Assembly: GCA_017513195.1 (NCBI GenBank) | Contig: JAFXGM010000012.1 | Span: forward strand, 40,616-104,615 | Reading direction: 5' to 3' | DNA length: 64,000 nucleotides | Origin: Clostridia bacterium | GTDB lineage: Bacteria; Bacillota; Clostridia; Oscillospirales; Acutalibacteraceae | Shown: piece after piece, positions 33,398-43,182 of the stretch | Position numbering within the stretch: position 1 is the stretch's first letter | Layout: each line of letters starts with the position of its first letter | The notes under the pieces: generated by a model | Databases searched by the model: none | The model's input: only the letters and a program-made list of their open reading frames with translations | Told to the model about the DNA's origin: nothing | Translations under genes and position numbers: made by a program

Positions 33398-34999
33398 TTA
33401 ACGATAAGGTCTTTTAGGTGGTTGGCTTACAACAGGAGTCTCTTCTGACGGGGTTTTATCGTCGCCATCGGTACCCTCTTCGTTTGATACGTCGCCGCTT
33501 GAAGCATCACCACTTGTTGTGTTGTCGCTTGAGGTGGAATCACTGGTTGTATCATCCGCCGATGTGTCCTCGCTTGTTGTATCGTCGCTCGAAGTATCAT
33601 CACTCGACACATCATCGCTTGTTGTGTCTTCGCTTGTTACATTGTCGCTTGAAGCGTCCTCACTGCTTGTAATGCTTGAAACATCACTTGACGTATTGCT
33701 GTTGCTTGGCACAGACGAAGTAGCAGACGATGTATTGGTTGTTGGATTTTTACCGTGATTTCCCGTCATTTCATAATACCAGTCATTACGCTCAACGGGG
33801 TTCTTTTCGACAAATTTTTCAATCGTCAGGTCATCATAAATAATGCCGTTTACCAATTTTGCAGCATACTCCAAATCGTAATAAATTATAGAACCGTATC
33901 CCGAAGGACCCTTCATCAAAAATTCGCGTTGATATTCGGTAGGTGGCAAACGATATTGCTCGAAGGTAGGAGAATCAAGCAATATATCAACCGCAAGGCT
34001 AAAGATATCGCTGTAAGAAAGAGATGTTTCAGTACAGGGTATTAATGCCTTTATAAGTGATACATATTGCGTTTTTCCCATTTTTGTAGCCTTGTTAAAC
34101 AGCTCTTGCATAACGTGGCGCTGACGGTCGGTTCGGCCAAAGTCGTCACGCGTGCCCCACACGCTTGTACAATGTCGCACGCGAGCATATGCTACCGCCT
34201 GTACACCATTAAGCTTTTGTTCACCGGCTGTATGAATGTAATAGTTTTTAGGATTAAGTCCCATTTCTCTACAAATTTCGTCCATACAGTTGTTAAGATT
34301 TGGGTGATCATTACCCTTCCAGGTAAGCTCGTCCTTGGTTATGGTAGCATTAATTCCGCCTACAGCATCAATAATATCGGTCATACCATAAAAGTTTATG
34401 GTTGCATACTCGGAAATGTCTAAATCGTATGCCTGATTTATAGTCTTAATTGCATGCTCAGGGCCTTTTGAGTAAGCCGAATTTATTTTTGCATAATAGT
34501 TTTTACCCTCATATTCCATTGGAACAAGAGTATCACGCATGATTGAAATAATTTTAACCTTTTTTGTGTTTGCGTTAAGGCTTAAAATCATAATACTGTC
34601 GGTATTGCCCTTGAAGACGTTTTCATCGCGCGTATCAACACCAAAAAGTGCAACGTTGATAACTCCCTCTTGCTTTACCTCGGTAAAACCAAGTTTATTT
34701 GGGTCTGTAGTTATTTCTTTGTAATTATAATCAAAATAAATAAACACGAAGGAAACAGCCAATACAATAATTGCAAGTAATGTTGCGCCCAAACTGATGA
34801 GTGTTTTTGCCCAAGTGCTCATCTTTTTTTTCTTTTTTTGAGAGAAAGAGCTTATATCTTCATATACGTGCTTTCCACCCTTTAAACCCGAATTAGAAAA
34901 AATATCTTCGTATTCATCCTGCTTTGGTTTTTTTGCAGGCGAAATTATGTTTTCAATTTTATCGTCAAAATTAAACTCAAAGTTTTCATTATTATCCAT
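33398..34999 (-). CDS. LytR-CpsA-Psr family cell-wall glycopolymer ligase
   Basis: A 533-residue protein. About 60 cytoplasmic residues are followed by one helix (residues about 63-88) and the LCP domain (about 115-345), containing VALFGVDTRDE, SIMRDTLVP and the conserved arginines of YARVRH and DDFGRTDRQRHVM. It links wall teichoic acid or capsule to peptidoglycan outside the cell. The last 110 residues are an Asp/Ser/Thr repeat tail with units such as SSDDT and TSEDT. The tail is unusual in length and regularity. Confidence 0.9.
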   Translation of the reverse strand: MDNNENFEFNFDDKIENIISPAKKPKQDEYEDIFSNSGLKGGKHVYEDISSFSQKKKKKMSTWAKTLISLGATLLAIIVLAVSFVFIYFDYNYKEITTDPNKLGFTEVKQEGVINVALFGVDTRDENVFKGNTDSIMILSLNANTKKVKIISIMRDTLVPMEYEGKNYYAKINSAYSKGPEHAIKTINQAYDLDISEYATINFYGMTDIIDAVGGINATITKDELTWKGNDHPNLNNCMDEICREMGLNPKNYYIHTAGEQKLNGVQAVAYARVRHCTSVWGTRDDFGRTDRQRHVMQELFNKATKMGKTQYVSLIKALIPCTETSLSYSDIFSLAVDILLDSPTFEQYRLPPTEYQREFLMKGPSGYGSIIYYDLEYAAKLVNGIIYDDLTIEKFVEKNPVERNDWYYEMTGNHGKNPTTNTSSATSSVPSNSNTSSDVSSITSSEDASSDNVTSEDTTSDDVSSDDTSSDDTTSEDTSADDTTSDSTSSDNTTSGDASSGDVSNEEGTDGDDKTPSEETPVVSQPPKRPYR

Positions 35000-35013
35000 A
35001 TTGCACCACCATT

Positions 35014-35835
35014 TTAGCTTAGCATCTGCTTATAAATATCGCTTTTTTTGATACCTGTTATTGTAGCCGCTTCTTTTGCTGCCGCAGATGCAGAAAAACC
35101 GTCTTGCATAAGTTTTTTAGCGAGGTTTATCGCTTCTTCCAAAGAATAGGTTACCGTTTCTTCCTTTGCGCCCTCTATTATTAAAACATACTCTCCGCGA
35201 GGCTCTTGTGTTTTGTAAAATTCAATTGCCTCGCTAAAGCTTGTCCTCATAACCGTTTCGTGAATTTTGGTAATCTCGCGCACGATGGCGATTTTTCTTT
35301 CACCAAACGCTGCATACATATCGTCAAGCGTTTTTATTAGTTTGTGCGGAGCTTCATAAAAAATCAAAGTTCTTTTTTCGTTTTTTATTTCTTCAAGATG
35401 CTTTTTTCGTGACGGTTTATTGACCGATAAAAATCCCTCAAAGCAAAATCTGCCGCTCGGCATTCCTGAAAGCGCAAGCGCTGTTGCAAACGCCGTCGGA
35501 CCGGGAACTGACTCGACCTCGATGCCGCGCTCGTGACACTCGCGAATCAAGTCTTCGCCGGGGTCGGATATCGCAGGCATTCCGGCATCGGTAACAATTG
35601 CACAAACCTCACCCGAAAGCATTCTTTCGATAACGGTATTTCCACGCTCTTTTTTATTGTGTTCAAAATAGGCTACCATAGGCTTTGAAATCCCAAGATG
35701 ATTGAGTAGCTTTACCGTAACACGAGTATCCTCGGCGGCGATAAAATCCACTTCATTAAGTATTCGCTTTGCCCTTGGGGAAAAATCCTCAAGATTGCCT
35801 ATTGGCGTTCCTACTATGTAAAGTTTTCCGGCCAT
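35014..35835 (-). CDS. rsmI: 16S rRNA (cytidine1402-2'-O)-methyltransferase
   Basis: A 273-residue protein beginning with LYIVGTPIGNLEDFSPRA, the family signature. Further motifs are AEDTRVTVKLLNHLGI, TDAGMPAISDPGEDL and VPGPTAFATALALSG. It methylates C1402 of 16S rRNA in the decoding centre. It overlaps trmN6 by 1 bp. Confidence 0.95.
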   Translation of the reverse strand: MAGKLYIVGTPIGNLEDFSPRAKRILNEVDFIAAEDTRVTVKLLNHLGISKPMVAYFEHNKKERGNTVIERMLSGEVCAIVTDAGMPAISDPGEDLIRECHERGIEVESVPGPTAFATALALSGMPSGRFCFEGFLSVNKPSRKKHLEEIKNEKRTLIFYEAPHKLIKTLDDMYAAFGERKIAIVREITKIHETVMRTSFSEAIEFYKTQEPRGEYVLIIEGAKEETVTYSLEEAINLAKKLMQDGFSASAAAKEAATITGIKKSDIYKQMLS

Positions 35836-36569
35836 TATACATACGCTTCCTTATAGCTTCCGTAAATATTTATCATTTCATCGGAAAAATTTCCGTTTCC
35901 GTCCTCAACGTAAAGTGTCGGCTCGATTGTAAGAGCCGGATTGCCGCAACGTCTACCCTCTAAGAGCACCAGCCACGGCGATTGGCCCACACACTTGCAT
36001 ACAAGCCGCAGCCTTTTGGGCTCTACCTTGTATTTGCGCATAAGGTCCATCATTTCAGCTAGTCGCTCGGGTCGCTGACACATACAAAGCCTGCCATTTG
36101 TTTGTAAAAGCTTTGAACCTATGGCAATAATATCCTCAAGTGTGCACTCTACCTCGTGTCGCGCAACGCTTTTAACCGAGTCAGGATTTTTAATACCTGC
36201 AAACGGCGCCTTATAAGGCGGATTGCAAGTAACGAGCGTGTTGCAGCCAAAGGGAACCTTGCCCTTTAAATCCTTCAAATCTGATAAAACAGGCGTGAAT
36301 TTGTCAAGTGATAACTCTTGCTTTGTCTTACTTGCAAGCTCAATAGCCTCACGCGAAATATCAACGCCAAATGCCGACTGACAGTTACCATCGCGCAACA
36401 TTAAAAACGCAATTATACCACAGCCTGTACCTAAATCAACTGCTTTGTCGTTTTTCTTTGCCTTGGCAAAGTTGGCAAGCAGTACCGCATCGGTACCAAA
36501 GGTGTGATGCGGCGATACGTATATAAACTTGCCGTCGCCTATAGGCTCGCGCTTTATGCTCTGGTCCAT
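35835..36569 (-). CDS. trmN6: tRNA1(Val) (adenine37-N6)-methyltransferase family protein
   Basis: A 244-residue AdoMet methyltransferase. The AdoMet motif is VDLGTGCGIIAFL and the catalytic motif TCNPPYKAP is the NPPY of base N6-methyltransferases. This YfiC/TrmN6 type is regularly found beside rsmI, as here. It overlaps cysS by 16 bp. Confidence 0.85.
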   Translation of the reverse strand: MDQSIKREPIGDGKFIYVSPHHTFGTDAVLLANFAKAKKNDKAVDLGTGCGIIAFLMLRDGNCQSAFGVDISREAIELASKTKQELSLDKFTPVLSDLKDLKGKVPFGCNTLVTCNPPYKAPFAGIKNPDSVKSVARHEVECTLEDIIAIGSKLLQTNGRLCMCQRPERLAEMMDLMRKYKVEPKRLRLVCKCVGQSPWLVLLEGRRCGNPALTIEPTLYVEDGNGNFSDEMINIYGSYKEAYV

Positions 36570-37933
36570 TTTACGCCTTGTGGGGTATCTTCAAGAATGA
36601 TGCCCATTGCTTTTAACTTATCGCGAATCTCGTCAGCAGTTTTAAAGTCACGCGCTTTACGAGCCTCGGTGCGTTTTGCAATAAGCTCTTCGATTTCGCT
36701 GTCAAGCGCTTCTGTTTTTCGATTATAAACAAGACCTAAAACGCCTGTAAGCTCGTCAAATATATCGGCACACGCAGTAAGTGTGTCTTTGCCTGCGCCG
36801 TTTGCAATAGCGGTGTTAATATCACGAACAAGCGTAAATACTGCAGCTAGAGCATCGGCTGTGTTAAGGTCGTCATCCATAGCGGTTATGAATTCTTGCT
36901 TACGCGTTTCGATAAACTCGGGATTTTCGCCGCCATCATCCGCACTTTGCAACGCGAAATCGATGTTATTGCGGCAGGTATAAAGACGTTCAAGTGCGTT
37001 TTTGCCCTGCTCTATAATGTCAACAGAATAGTTAATTGGTCCGCGGTACTGTGATGAAATCATAAGGTAACGGATTGGCTCATATCCATATTTTTCGGCA
37101 ACATCACGAACGGTAAAGAAATTACCGAGTGATTTTGACATTTTGTGATTATCAACGTTAATAAAGCCGTTATGCATCCAATAATGAGCAAAATCACAGC
37201 CGTTTGCACACTCACTTTGTGCAATTTCGTTTTCGTGGTGTGGGAATATAAGGTCAAGACCGCCACAGTGAATATCTATTGTTTTGCCGAGATATTTTTC
37301 CGCCATAGCCGAGCACTCAATGTGCCAGCCCGGTCTGCCCTGTCCCCAAGGTGATTCCCAATATGGCTCGCCCGGTTTTGCGCCTTTCCAAAGACAAAAG
37401 TCCATTGGGTCTTCCTTTATATCATCGGTTGCAATACGCGCACCTGCTTCGAGGTCCTCAAGTGGCTGATGCGAAAGCTTACCGTACTCGTCAAACTTTT
37501 TAGAGCGGAAATATACATCGCCGCCTGCGGTATATGCATAACCTTTTTCTACAAGCTCGCTTATAATTCGCCTAATTTCGTCAATATTTTCAGTAGCGCG
37601 CGGATGTGTTGTAGCCTCGCGAACGTTAAGTCCCTTTGCATCTACCCAAAATTCCTTTATAAAGCGCTCGGCAACCTCGGGTACCGTGATACCCTCTTCG
37701 TTTGCTTTTTTAATTAGCTTATCATCTATATCGGTAAAGTTTTGAACAAAATTCACCTTATAGCCGCGCCATTCTAAATATCGACGCAACACGTCAAACA
37801 CACAAAGCGGACGTGCGTTACCGATATGAATATAGTTATAAACTGTAGGACCGCAGGCGTAGATTTTTACCTCGCCCGGTGTAATGGGTACGAGTTCGTC
37901 CTTTTGTCGTGTAAGTGTATTAAAAATTTTCAT
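36554..37933 (-). CDS. cysS: Cysteinyl-tRNA synthetase
   Basis: A 459-residue class I synthetase. The zinc cysteine is in [10 protein letters not shown], directly followed by the HIGN motif. WHIECSAMA and [10 protein letters not shown] supply the other zinc ligands. [11 protein letters not shown] is the KMSKS loop. Charges tRNA-Cys. It sits 6 bp after cysE, so cysteine synthesis and use are co-expressed. Confidence 0.97.
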   Translation of the reverse strand: MKIFNTLTRQKDELVPITPGEVKIYACGPTVYNYIHIGNARPLCVFDVLRRYLEWRGYKVNFVQNFTDIDDKLIKKANEEGITVPEVAERFIKEFWVDAKGLNVREATTHPRATENIDEIRRIISELVEKGYAYTAGGDVYFRSKKFDEYGKLSHQPLEDLEAGARIATDDIKEDPMDFCLWKGAKPGEPYWESPWGQGRPGWHIECSAMAEKYLGKTIDIHCGGLDLIFPHHENEIAQSECANGCDFAHYWMHNGFINVDNHKMSKSLGNFFTVRDVAEKYGYEPIRYLMISSQYRGPINYSVDIIEQGKNALERLYTCRNNIDFALQSADDGGENPEFIETRKQEFITAMDDDLNTADALAAVFTLVRDINTAIANGAGKDTLTACADIFDELTGVLGLVYNRKTEALDSEIEELIAKRTEARKARDFKTADEIRDKLKAMGIILEDTPQGVKWTRA

Positions 37934-37939
37934 TTTGGA

Positions 37940-38569
37940 TTACTCCTTTATTTTTGCTTCAAGTTCTTTAAGTTTTTTGTTAAGAGCATCAAGTTCAAGC
38001 TGAACTGGGTCCGGAATGTGAATCTGGTCAAGCGGTTGAGCCTCAACCTTTTTGCCATTTTGACGCACAACACGCGCCGGCACACCCACAACAGTAGAAT
38101 TTGGCGGAACGTCTTTAAGCACAACGGCACCTGCCGCTACACGCGAATCGTCGCCGATATTTATAGGTCCTAAAACCTTGGATCCTGCGCTTATCATAAC
38201 GCGGTTGCCAATGGTTGGGTGACGCTTGCCCACGTCTTTACCTGTACCACCCAAGGTTACACCTTGATAAATAAGTACATCATCGCCGATTTCGGTTGTC
38301 TCGCCTATTACAATACCTGTGCCGTGGTCAATAACCAAACGGCGACCAATTGTAGCGCCGGGATGAATTTCTATACCGGTTTTGCGCGCCGCTTTTTGCG
38401 AAATGTAGCGAGCTCTAAAGGAATGACCTTTTAGGTAATGCTTGTGCGCGCGACGGTACATTCTAATGGCCTTAAGACCGGGATACAGCAGAAAAATCTC
38501 TAAACTGGATTTTGCCGCAGGGTCTCGGTCTTTTATAGCCTTAATATCTTCTCTAAGCAGTTCAAACAA
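37940..38569 (-). CDS. cysE: Serine O-acetyltransferase
   Basis: A 209-residue left-handed beta-helix enzyme. An N-terminal helical part is followed by hexapeptide repeats: GIEIHPGATIGRRLVIDHGTG, GDDVLIYQGVTLGGTGK and AAGAVVLKDVPPNSTVVG. The catalytic His/Asp lie in VIDHGTG. It makes O-acetylserine, the precursor of cysteine. It has the short N-terminal form of Firmicutes. Confidence 0.94.
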   Translation of the reverse strand: MFELLREDIKAIKDRDPAAKSSLEIFLLYPGLKAIRMYRRAHKHYLKGHSFRARYISQKAARKTGIEIHPGATIGRRLVIDHGTGIVIGETTEIGDDVLIYQGVTLGGTGKDVGKRHPTIGNRVMISAGSKVLGPINIGDDSRVAAGAVVLKDVPPNSTVVGVPARVVRQNGKKVEAQPLDQIHIPDPVQLELDALNKKLKELEAKIKE

Positions 38570-38589
38570 TTAAATCAACTCCAGCAGAA

Positions 38590-39213
38590 TCATTTTGACG
38601 GGTTTATATAATCCTTGCATTCTTTGAGATATATGAGTCCTGAAATCACACAAAGAACGGTAGAAATCCAGAACAATACCATTATTATTATATCGCAAAT
38701 ACATTTAAGTTGTGCCATGTCAATGAAGCCAAGTTCGGAAACCAGGCCGCCAAAATCGACCGTTACACTAAAGAAGAATAGCGCCGCAATTATGCCGACC
38801 ATCTGGCTTACGGTCTTAAGCTTACCCCATATATTTGCCGCTACAACAAGTCCTGCCTTTGCGGTAACAAGACGAAGCGACGATACCATAAATTCACGGA
38901 ACAAAACAATAAATGTTATAATTGTTATTTGTATGCCGTAATTATTAGGATTGGTTGCAGAATATACAAACATAAATCCAAGATATGCCGCAGTGGTAAG
39001 CATTTTATCGGCAAGAGGATCCATAAATTTACCAAAGTCGGTAACAAGATTATACTTTCTTGCCATTTTTCCGTCAATCATATCGGTAAGTGATGCCGCT
39101 ATAAAAATAAGCAGCGATACAAGATAGTGATAATCAAAATCAATTAGCATAGTAGCCATAAATACAGGCGTTGCTATCATGCGTGCAAGTGTTAATTTGT
39201 TTGGTGTATTCAT
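38590..39213 (-). CDS. pgsA: CDP-diacylglycerol-glycerol-3-phosphate 3-phosphatidyltransferase
   Basis: A 207-residue membrane protein with about six helices. The CDP-alcohol motif DGxxAR(x8)DxxGxxxDxxxD is present from DMIDGKMAR to DPLADK. It makes phosphatidylglycerophosphate for anionic phospholipids. It overlaps rimO by 4 bp, a common clostridial neighbour. Confidence 0.94.
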   Translation of the reverse strand: MNTPNKLTLARMIATPVFMATMLIDFDYHYLVSLLIFIAASLTDMIDGKMARKYNLVTDFGKFMDPLADKMLTTAAYLGFMFVYSATNPNNYGIQITIITFIVLFREFMVSSLRLVTAKAGLVVAANIWGKLKTVSQMVGIIAALFFFSVTVDFGGLVSELGFIDMAQLKCICDIIIMVLFWISTVLCVISGLIYLKECKDYINPSK

Positions 39214-40532
39214 ATTTGTTCTCCTAACAAATCATATTCTAGTGTGTCGTTTATCTGTACGTCGGCAAAGTCGCCGATAAGTAGCTGCTCTTTTGCCATA
39301 AAGAAAACCTTGCCGTCTATTTCGGGGGCGTCGGCGGCACTACGGCCGTAATAGCATTTAATATAATCGTCCCAACCCTCGATTAGTACGCGCTGTACTG
39401 TGCCTATTTTTGCTTCATTTTTTGCACTGGCTATGTCAAGCTGGGTTTCCATTATATGCTCGGCACGGTCTTGTTTTACTTGTTGGTCTACTTGGTCGGG
39501 CATTTCGGCCGCTATGGTTCCCTCTTCTGCCGAGTAGGTAAAGCAACCAAGTCGGTCAAATTTGGCCTCGCGAACAAAGTTGTGCAACTCTTCATATTGT
39601 TGCTCGGTTTCGCCCGGAAAACCGGTTATAAGGGTAGTGCGCAGAGTAACGTCTGGCACAGTAGCCCTAATTTTATTTACAAGCGCCAAAAGCGACTGAC
39701 TGTCGCCGCGGCGGTTCATTCGTTTTAATATTTCACCACAAGCGTGCTGAATAGGAATATCTAAATATTTAACAAGCTTTTCCTCGCGCGCAAGCAAATG
39801 CAGAAGCTCGTCGGTAATACGCTCGGGATAGGTATAAAGTGTTCTAATCCACTCGATGCCCTCAATTTTGCAAAGTTCTGAAAGCAATTCGCAAAGACGG
39901 CTTTCACCATAAATATCGGTGCCGTAAGCGGTTGTGTCTTGAGCCACTACAATAAGCTCACGAACGCCTTGTGCAGCTAATTGCTTTGCTTCGGCTACGC
40001 AGTCTTCTATGGTGCGGCTACGCATTCTACCACGAATTTTTGGAATAGCACAATAGGTACAACAGTTATCGCATCCGTCGCCTATTTTAAGATATGCCGT
40101 AAACGGCCATCCGCCTAAGATACGCTTACCGTTTAGGTCCAAAGCCTCTTTGTCGCCATAGCTGTTTTGTGCCTTGCCCTCAATTGCGTTTTTAACAATC
40201 TCGGCAATGTTGCCGTTAGAACCCAATCCTACGCAAACGTCGGCTTCAGGGATTTCGGTAGTAACGTCGTCACGATAACGCTCGGCAAGACAGCCTGTAA
40301 CGATAATTGCCTTGCAGTTGCCGTCAACCTTATACTGCGCCGCTTCTATTATATTTTCTATTGCTTCGCTTTTTGCATCCTCGATAAAACCACAGGTGTT
40401 AATAATTATTGCATCGGCCTCTGCCTCGGGCACACCGATTACAAAACCTGCCTGCTTTAGTGAGTAAAGCATTTGTTCGGCATCGACCTGATTTTTTGGA
40501 CAGCCAAGCGATACCATACTGATTTTATACAT
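39210..40532 (-). CDS. rimO: Ribosomal protein S12 methylthiotransferase
   Basis: A 440-residue radical-SAM methylthiotransferase. The N-terminal domain has VSLGCPKNQVDAEQM and NTCGFIEDAK (cluster cysteines). The radical-SAM motif is CDNCCTYC, followed by AIPKIRGRMRS. A C-terminal TRAM domain binds the substrate. It thiomethylates Asp88/89 of S12. It overlaps recX by 1 bp. Confidence 0.95.
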   Translation of the reverse strand: MYKISMVSLGCPKNQVDAEQMLYSLKQAGFVIGVPEAEADAIIINTCGFIEDAKSEAIENIIEAAQYKVDGNCKAIIVTGCLAERYRDDVTTEIPEADVCVGLGSNGNIAEIVKNAIEGKAQNSYGDKEALDLNGKRILGGWPFTAYLKIGDGCDNCCTYCAIPKIRGRMRSRTIEDCVAEAKQLAAQGVRELIVVAQDTTAYGTDIYGESRLCELLSELCKIEGIEWIRTLYTYPERITDELLHLLAREEKLVKYLDIPIQHACGEILKRMNRRGDSQSLLALVNKIRATVPDVTLRTTLITGFPGETEQQYEELHNFVREAKFDRLGCFTYSAEEGTIAAEMPDQVDQQVKQDRAEHIMETQLDIASAKNEAKIGTVQRVLIEGWDDYIKCYYGRSAADAPEIDGKVFFMAKEQLLIGDFADVQINDTLEYDLLGEQI

Positions 40533-41158
40533 TAGTATTCCTCGTTGTATTCTATTTCTTTTGTATATTTTTTAATTGCTTCGCTTACCGCAGAATAGGA
40601 AAAGCCTTTGCGAATAAGCGCGGCATACACTTTTTGTATATTTTCTTTTGTATCCATTTTTGTACGGTATTTTTTCTCTATTACCGCAAGTATTTGTGAA
40701 CGCTCGTCAAATTCAGTATCGTCCAACACAAGCTTTATTACCGAGGCGGGTATTCCCTTGTTATATAGCTTTGCGTAGGATTCACGTTTTGATATGTTGG
40801 AATCTGACATTTGCTCTGCCAAACGTCGTGCTAATTTTTCGTCATCGACAAGACCTAATTCTTTAAGTCTTGCTATGGCTCTTGCCGCGGCGGTACCGCT
40901 AATACCGCCTGCGACAATTTTTTGATAAAGTGTTTTTTCGCTGTAATCGGAACGGTCCAAAAACCAAAGACCTCTTGCCTTTGCACGAAGGTAATCCGAT
41001 TCGGCAAGATGACATTTTAACGCGGCGTCATCCAATTGGTCGTTTTCACGAAGGCAGGTGCTGTTCCAATAATCAATATCAAAGTTAAACGCCTTGCCAT
41101 CATCAAAGCTTACCTTTACGGTATGCTTTTTGTCTTTTTTTATCTCGACAATTTTCAT
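40532..41158 (-). CDS. recX: RecA regulator RecX
   Basis: A 208-residue helical protein with the three-helix repeat pattern of RecX: RAKARGLWFLDRSDYSEKTLY, LKELGLVDDEKLARRLAEQ and a C-terminal RKGFSYSAVSEAIK. It limits RecA filament growth. It overlaps recA by 1 bp (TAATG), so the two are translationally coupled. Confidence 0.9.
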   Translation of the reverse strand: MKIVEIKKDKKHTVKVSFDDGKAFNFDIDYWNSTCLRENDQLDDAALKCHLAESDYLRAKARGLWFLDRSDYSEKTLYQKIVAGGISGTAAARAIARLKELGLVDDEKLARRLAEQMSDSNISKRESYAKLYNKGIPASVIKLVLDDTEFDERSQILAVIEKKYRTKMDTKENIQKVYAALIRKGFSYSAVSEAIKKYTKEIEYNEEY

Positions 41159-42303
41159 TAGTCGTCAACCGCTATATCAATATTAACCTTTTTGTGTTTG
41201 ATTTCGGGCTCTGCCTCTACAGGCATAATTACGGGTTCGTTGTCCGGCACATCCTTTTTGCCCTTGTTTGCCATAATCTCGGCGTAGCGTGCGCGAACCT
41301 TTTCTTCGATTTCGGCTGCAAATTCGGGGTTATCTTCAAAAAGCTGTTTTACGTTGTCACGGCCTTGGCCTATACGGGTTTCGCCATAGTAGAACCATGC
41401 ACCCGAACGCTTGAGCACTTCGAGTTCAAGACCCATATCAACAATTTCGCCAACCTTTGAAATTCCTTTGCCGTAGATTACGTCAAATTCGGCCTCGCGG
41501 AATGGTGGAGCTACCTTGTTTTTTACAACCTTTGCACGTGTACGTGAACCAATAATTTCGCTACCGTTTTTAAGTGTTTCTATCTTGCGAACGTCGATAC
41601 GAACGCTCGAGTAAAACTTAAGCGCGCGGCCGCCTGTTGTGGTTTCGGGATTGCCGTACATAACACCGATTTTTTCACGCAACTGGTTAATAAAGATTGC
41701 GCTACAGTTTGATTTTGAAAGAGCGCCTGTAAGCTTACGCATAGCCTGTGACATAAGTCTTGCCAACTGACCTACGTGATTATCGCCCATTTCACCCTCA
41801 ATTTCAGCACGGGTTGTGAGGGCGGCTACCGAGTCAACAACGATAATGTCAATAGCGCCTGAACGAACGAGTGCTTCGGCGATTTCGAGTGCTTGCTCGC
41901 CGCTGTCGGGCTGAGAAACCAATAGACTGTCAATATCTACACCAAGTGCCGCTGCATATACAGGGTCAAGTGCGTGCTCAACATCGATAAACGCGGCGGT
42001 GCCACCCTCTTTTTGAGCCTCAGCTACACAGTGAAGTGCAAGTGTGGTTTTGCCAGAAGATTCAGGTCCGTAAATTTCAATAATTCTACCTCTTGGAATA
42101 CCGCCGATACCAAGCGCCATATCAAGTGCCATTGAGCCGGTTTTGATATGCTCTACGTTCATTGCGGCATTTTCGCCAAGGAGCATAACTGCACCCTTGC
42201 CGTACTGCTTTTCTATTTGAGCCATTGCGGTTTGCAATGCTTTTTCTCTGCCCTCTGCAGATTTGTCAGTTCCTACTACTTTTGCTTGTTTTTCTTTTGC
42301 CAT
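41158..42303 (-). CDS. recA: Recombinase RecA
   Basis: A 381-residue protein with Walker [10 protein letters not shown], the MAW-type segment [16 protein letters not shown]1 region [10 protein letters not shown] and L2 region [22 protein letters not shown]. The acidic C-terminal tail is about 50 residues. It catalyses strand exchange and LexA cleavage. The ATG at 42303 lies behind GGAGG; the upstream TTG would be inside that site. No LexA (GAAC-N4-GTTC) box is visible in the short gap to prmC. Confidence 0.97.
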   Translation of the reverse strand: MAKEKQAKVVGTDKSAEGREKALQTAMAQIEKQYGKGAVMLLGENAAMNVEHIKTGSMALDMALGIGGIPRGRIIEIYGPESSGKTTLALHCVAEAQKEGGTAAFIDVEHALDPVYAAALGVDIDSLLVSQPDSGEQALEIAEALVRSGAIDIIVVDSVAALTTRAEIEGEMGDNHVGQLARLMSQAMRKLTGALSKSNCSAIFINQLREKIGVMYGNPETTTGGRALKFYSSVRIDVRKIETLKNGSEIIGSRTRAKVVKNKVAPPFREAEFDVIYGKGISKVGEIVDMGLELEVLKRSGAWFYYGETRIGQGRDNVKQLFEDNPEFAAEIEEKVRARYAEIMANKGKKDVPDNEPVIMPVEAEPEIKHKKVNIDIAVDD

Positions 42304-42342
42304 TTTTATTTCCTCCAAATAATTTATTTGGTTATATTATAC

Positions 42343-43182
42343 TTAAATCGCTGTCCCAAAAACTACCCTGTCAATGTCTGAGTAGTCCTTGCGTGTAGAT
42401 ACGTTTATAAAGCCGTTTTCTCTAATTATATCGGCTACCGCCTCGGCTTCGTTTATACCAACCTCAAAAGCCATAACACCGCCTGCGGCAAGATGCTTTT
42501 TATATTCTTTTGTGATATGGCGGTAAAACACTAGTCCGTCATCGCCGCCTTCAAGCGCTGTGGCGGGCTCAAATTTTACCTCGGGCTGTAAAGTTTTCAT
42601 GTCGGCATCGGTAATATACGGCGGATTACTTACAATCAAATCATAAAGCCCGTCAGCACCCTCGGTGCAAAGCACGTCGCCCTTTACGATTTTTACGTCA
42701 AGATTGTTGTAGCTTGCGTTTTTATTGGTAAAGCTTAATGCCTCATCATATTTTTCTACCAAAGTAACCTCAGCGTCGGGACATTCGCCCTTGATTGTAA
42801 GTCCTATACAGCCGGTTCCCGCGCATAAGTCAAGCACTCGTGAATTTGGCTTTTTATTAACGCTTTCAAGACATACGTCTATAAGCGTTTCGGTATCGCT
42901 ACGCGGAATCAATACGCCCGGTCCCACAAAATACTCTCGGCCAAAAAAATACCATCTACCGATTATGTATTGTAACGGGTAGCGAATAAGCCTTTGTTTG
43001 ATTATGGCCGTCATATTATTTTGCTGAAATTCATTTAGCGGTTGTGTGTATTTGGTAAGTATTTGAGCGTTTGTGTAACCGGTTATATGCCTAATAATAC
43101 ACTTCGCTTCAAAAACATAGTCCTCAATACCTGCCGCTTGCAACTGTTTTTTACAGTCGTTATATGCTTCAAATATCGTCAT
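42343..43182 (-). CDS. prmC: Peptide chain release factor N5-glutamine methyltransferase
   Basis: A 279-residue protein. The helical N-terminal domain binds release factors. The AdoMet motif is VLDLCAGTGCIGL and the catalytic motif VSNPPYI. It methylates the GGQ glutamine of RF1/RF2. It overlaps the DUF1385 gene by 14 bp, a conserved pairing in Clostridia. Confidence 0.94.
   Translation of the reverse strand: MTIFEAYNDCKKQLQAAGIEDYVFEAKCIIRHITGYTNAQILTKYTQPLNEFQQNNMTAIIKQRLIRYPLQYIIGRWYFFGREYFVGPGVLIPRSDTETLIDVCLESVNKKPNSRVLDLCAGTGCIGLTIKGECPDAEVTLVEKYDEALSFTNKNASYNNLDVKIVKGDVLCTEGADGLYDLIVSNPPYITDADMKTLQPEVKFEPATALEGGDDGLVFYRHITKEYKKHLAAGGVMAFEVGINEAEAVADIIRENGFINVSTRKDYSDIDRVVFGTAI

Noticed and set aside
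42304-42342. SOS box before recA
   Set aside because: No GAAC-N4-GTTC-like sequence is present in the gap; control may lie further upstream in the operon.
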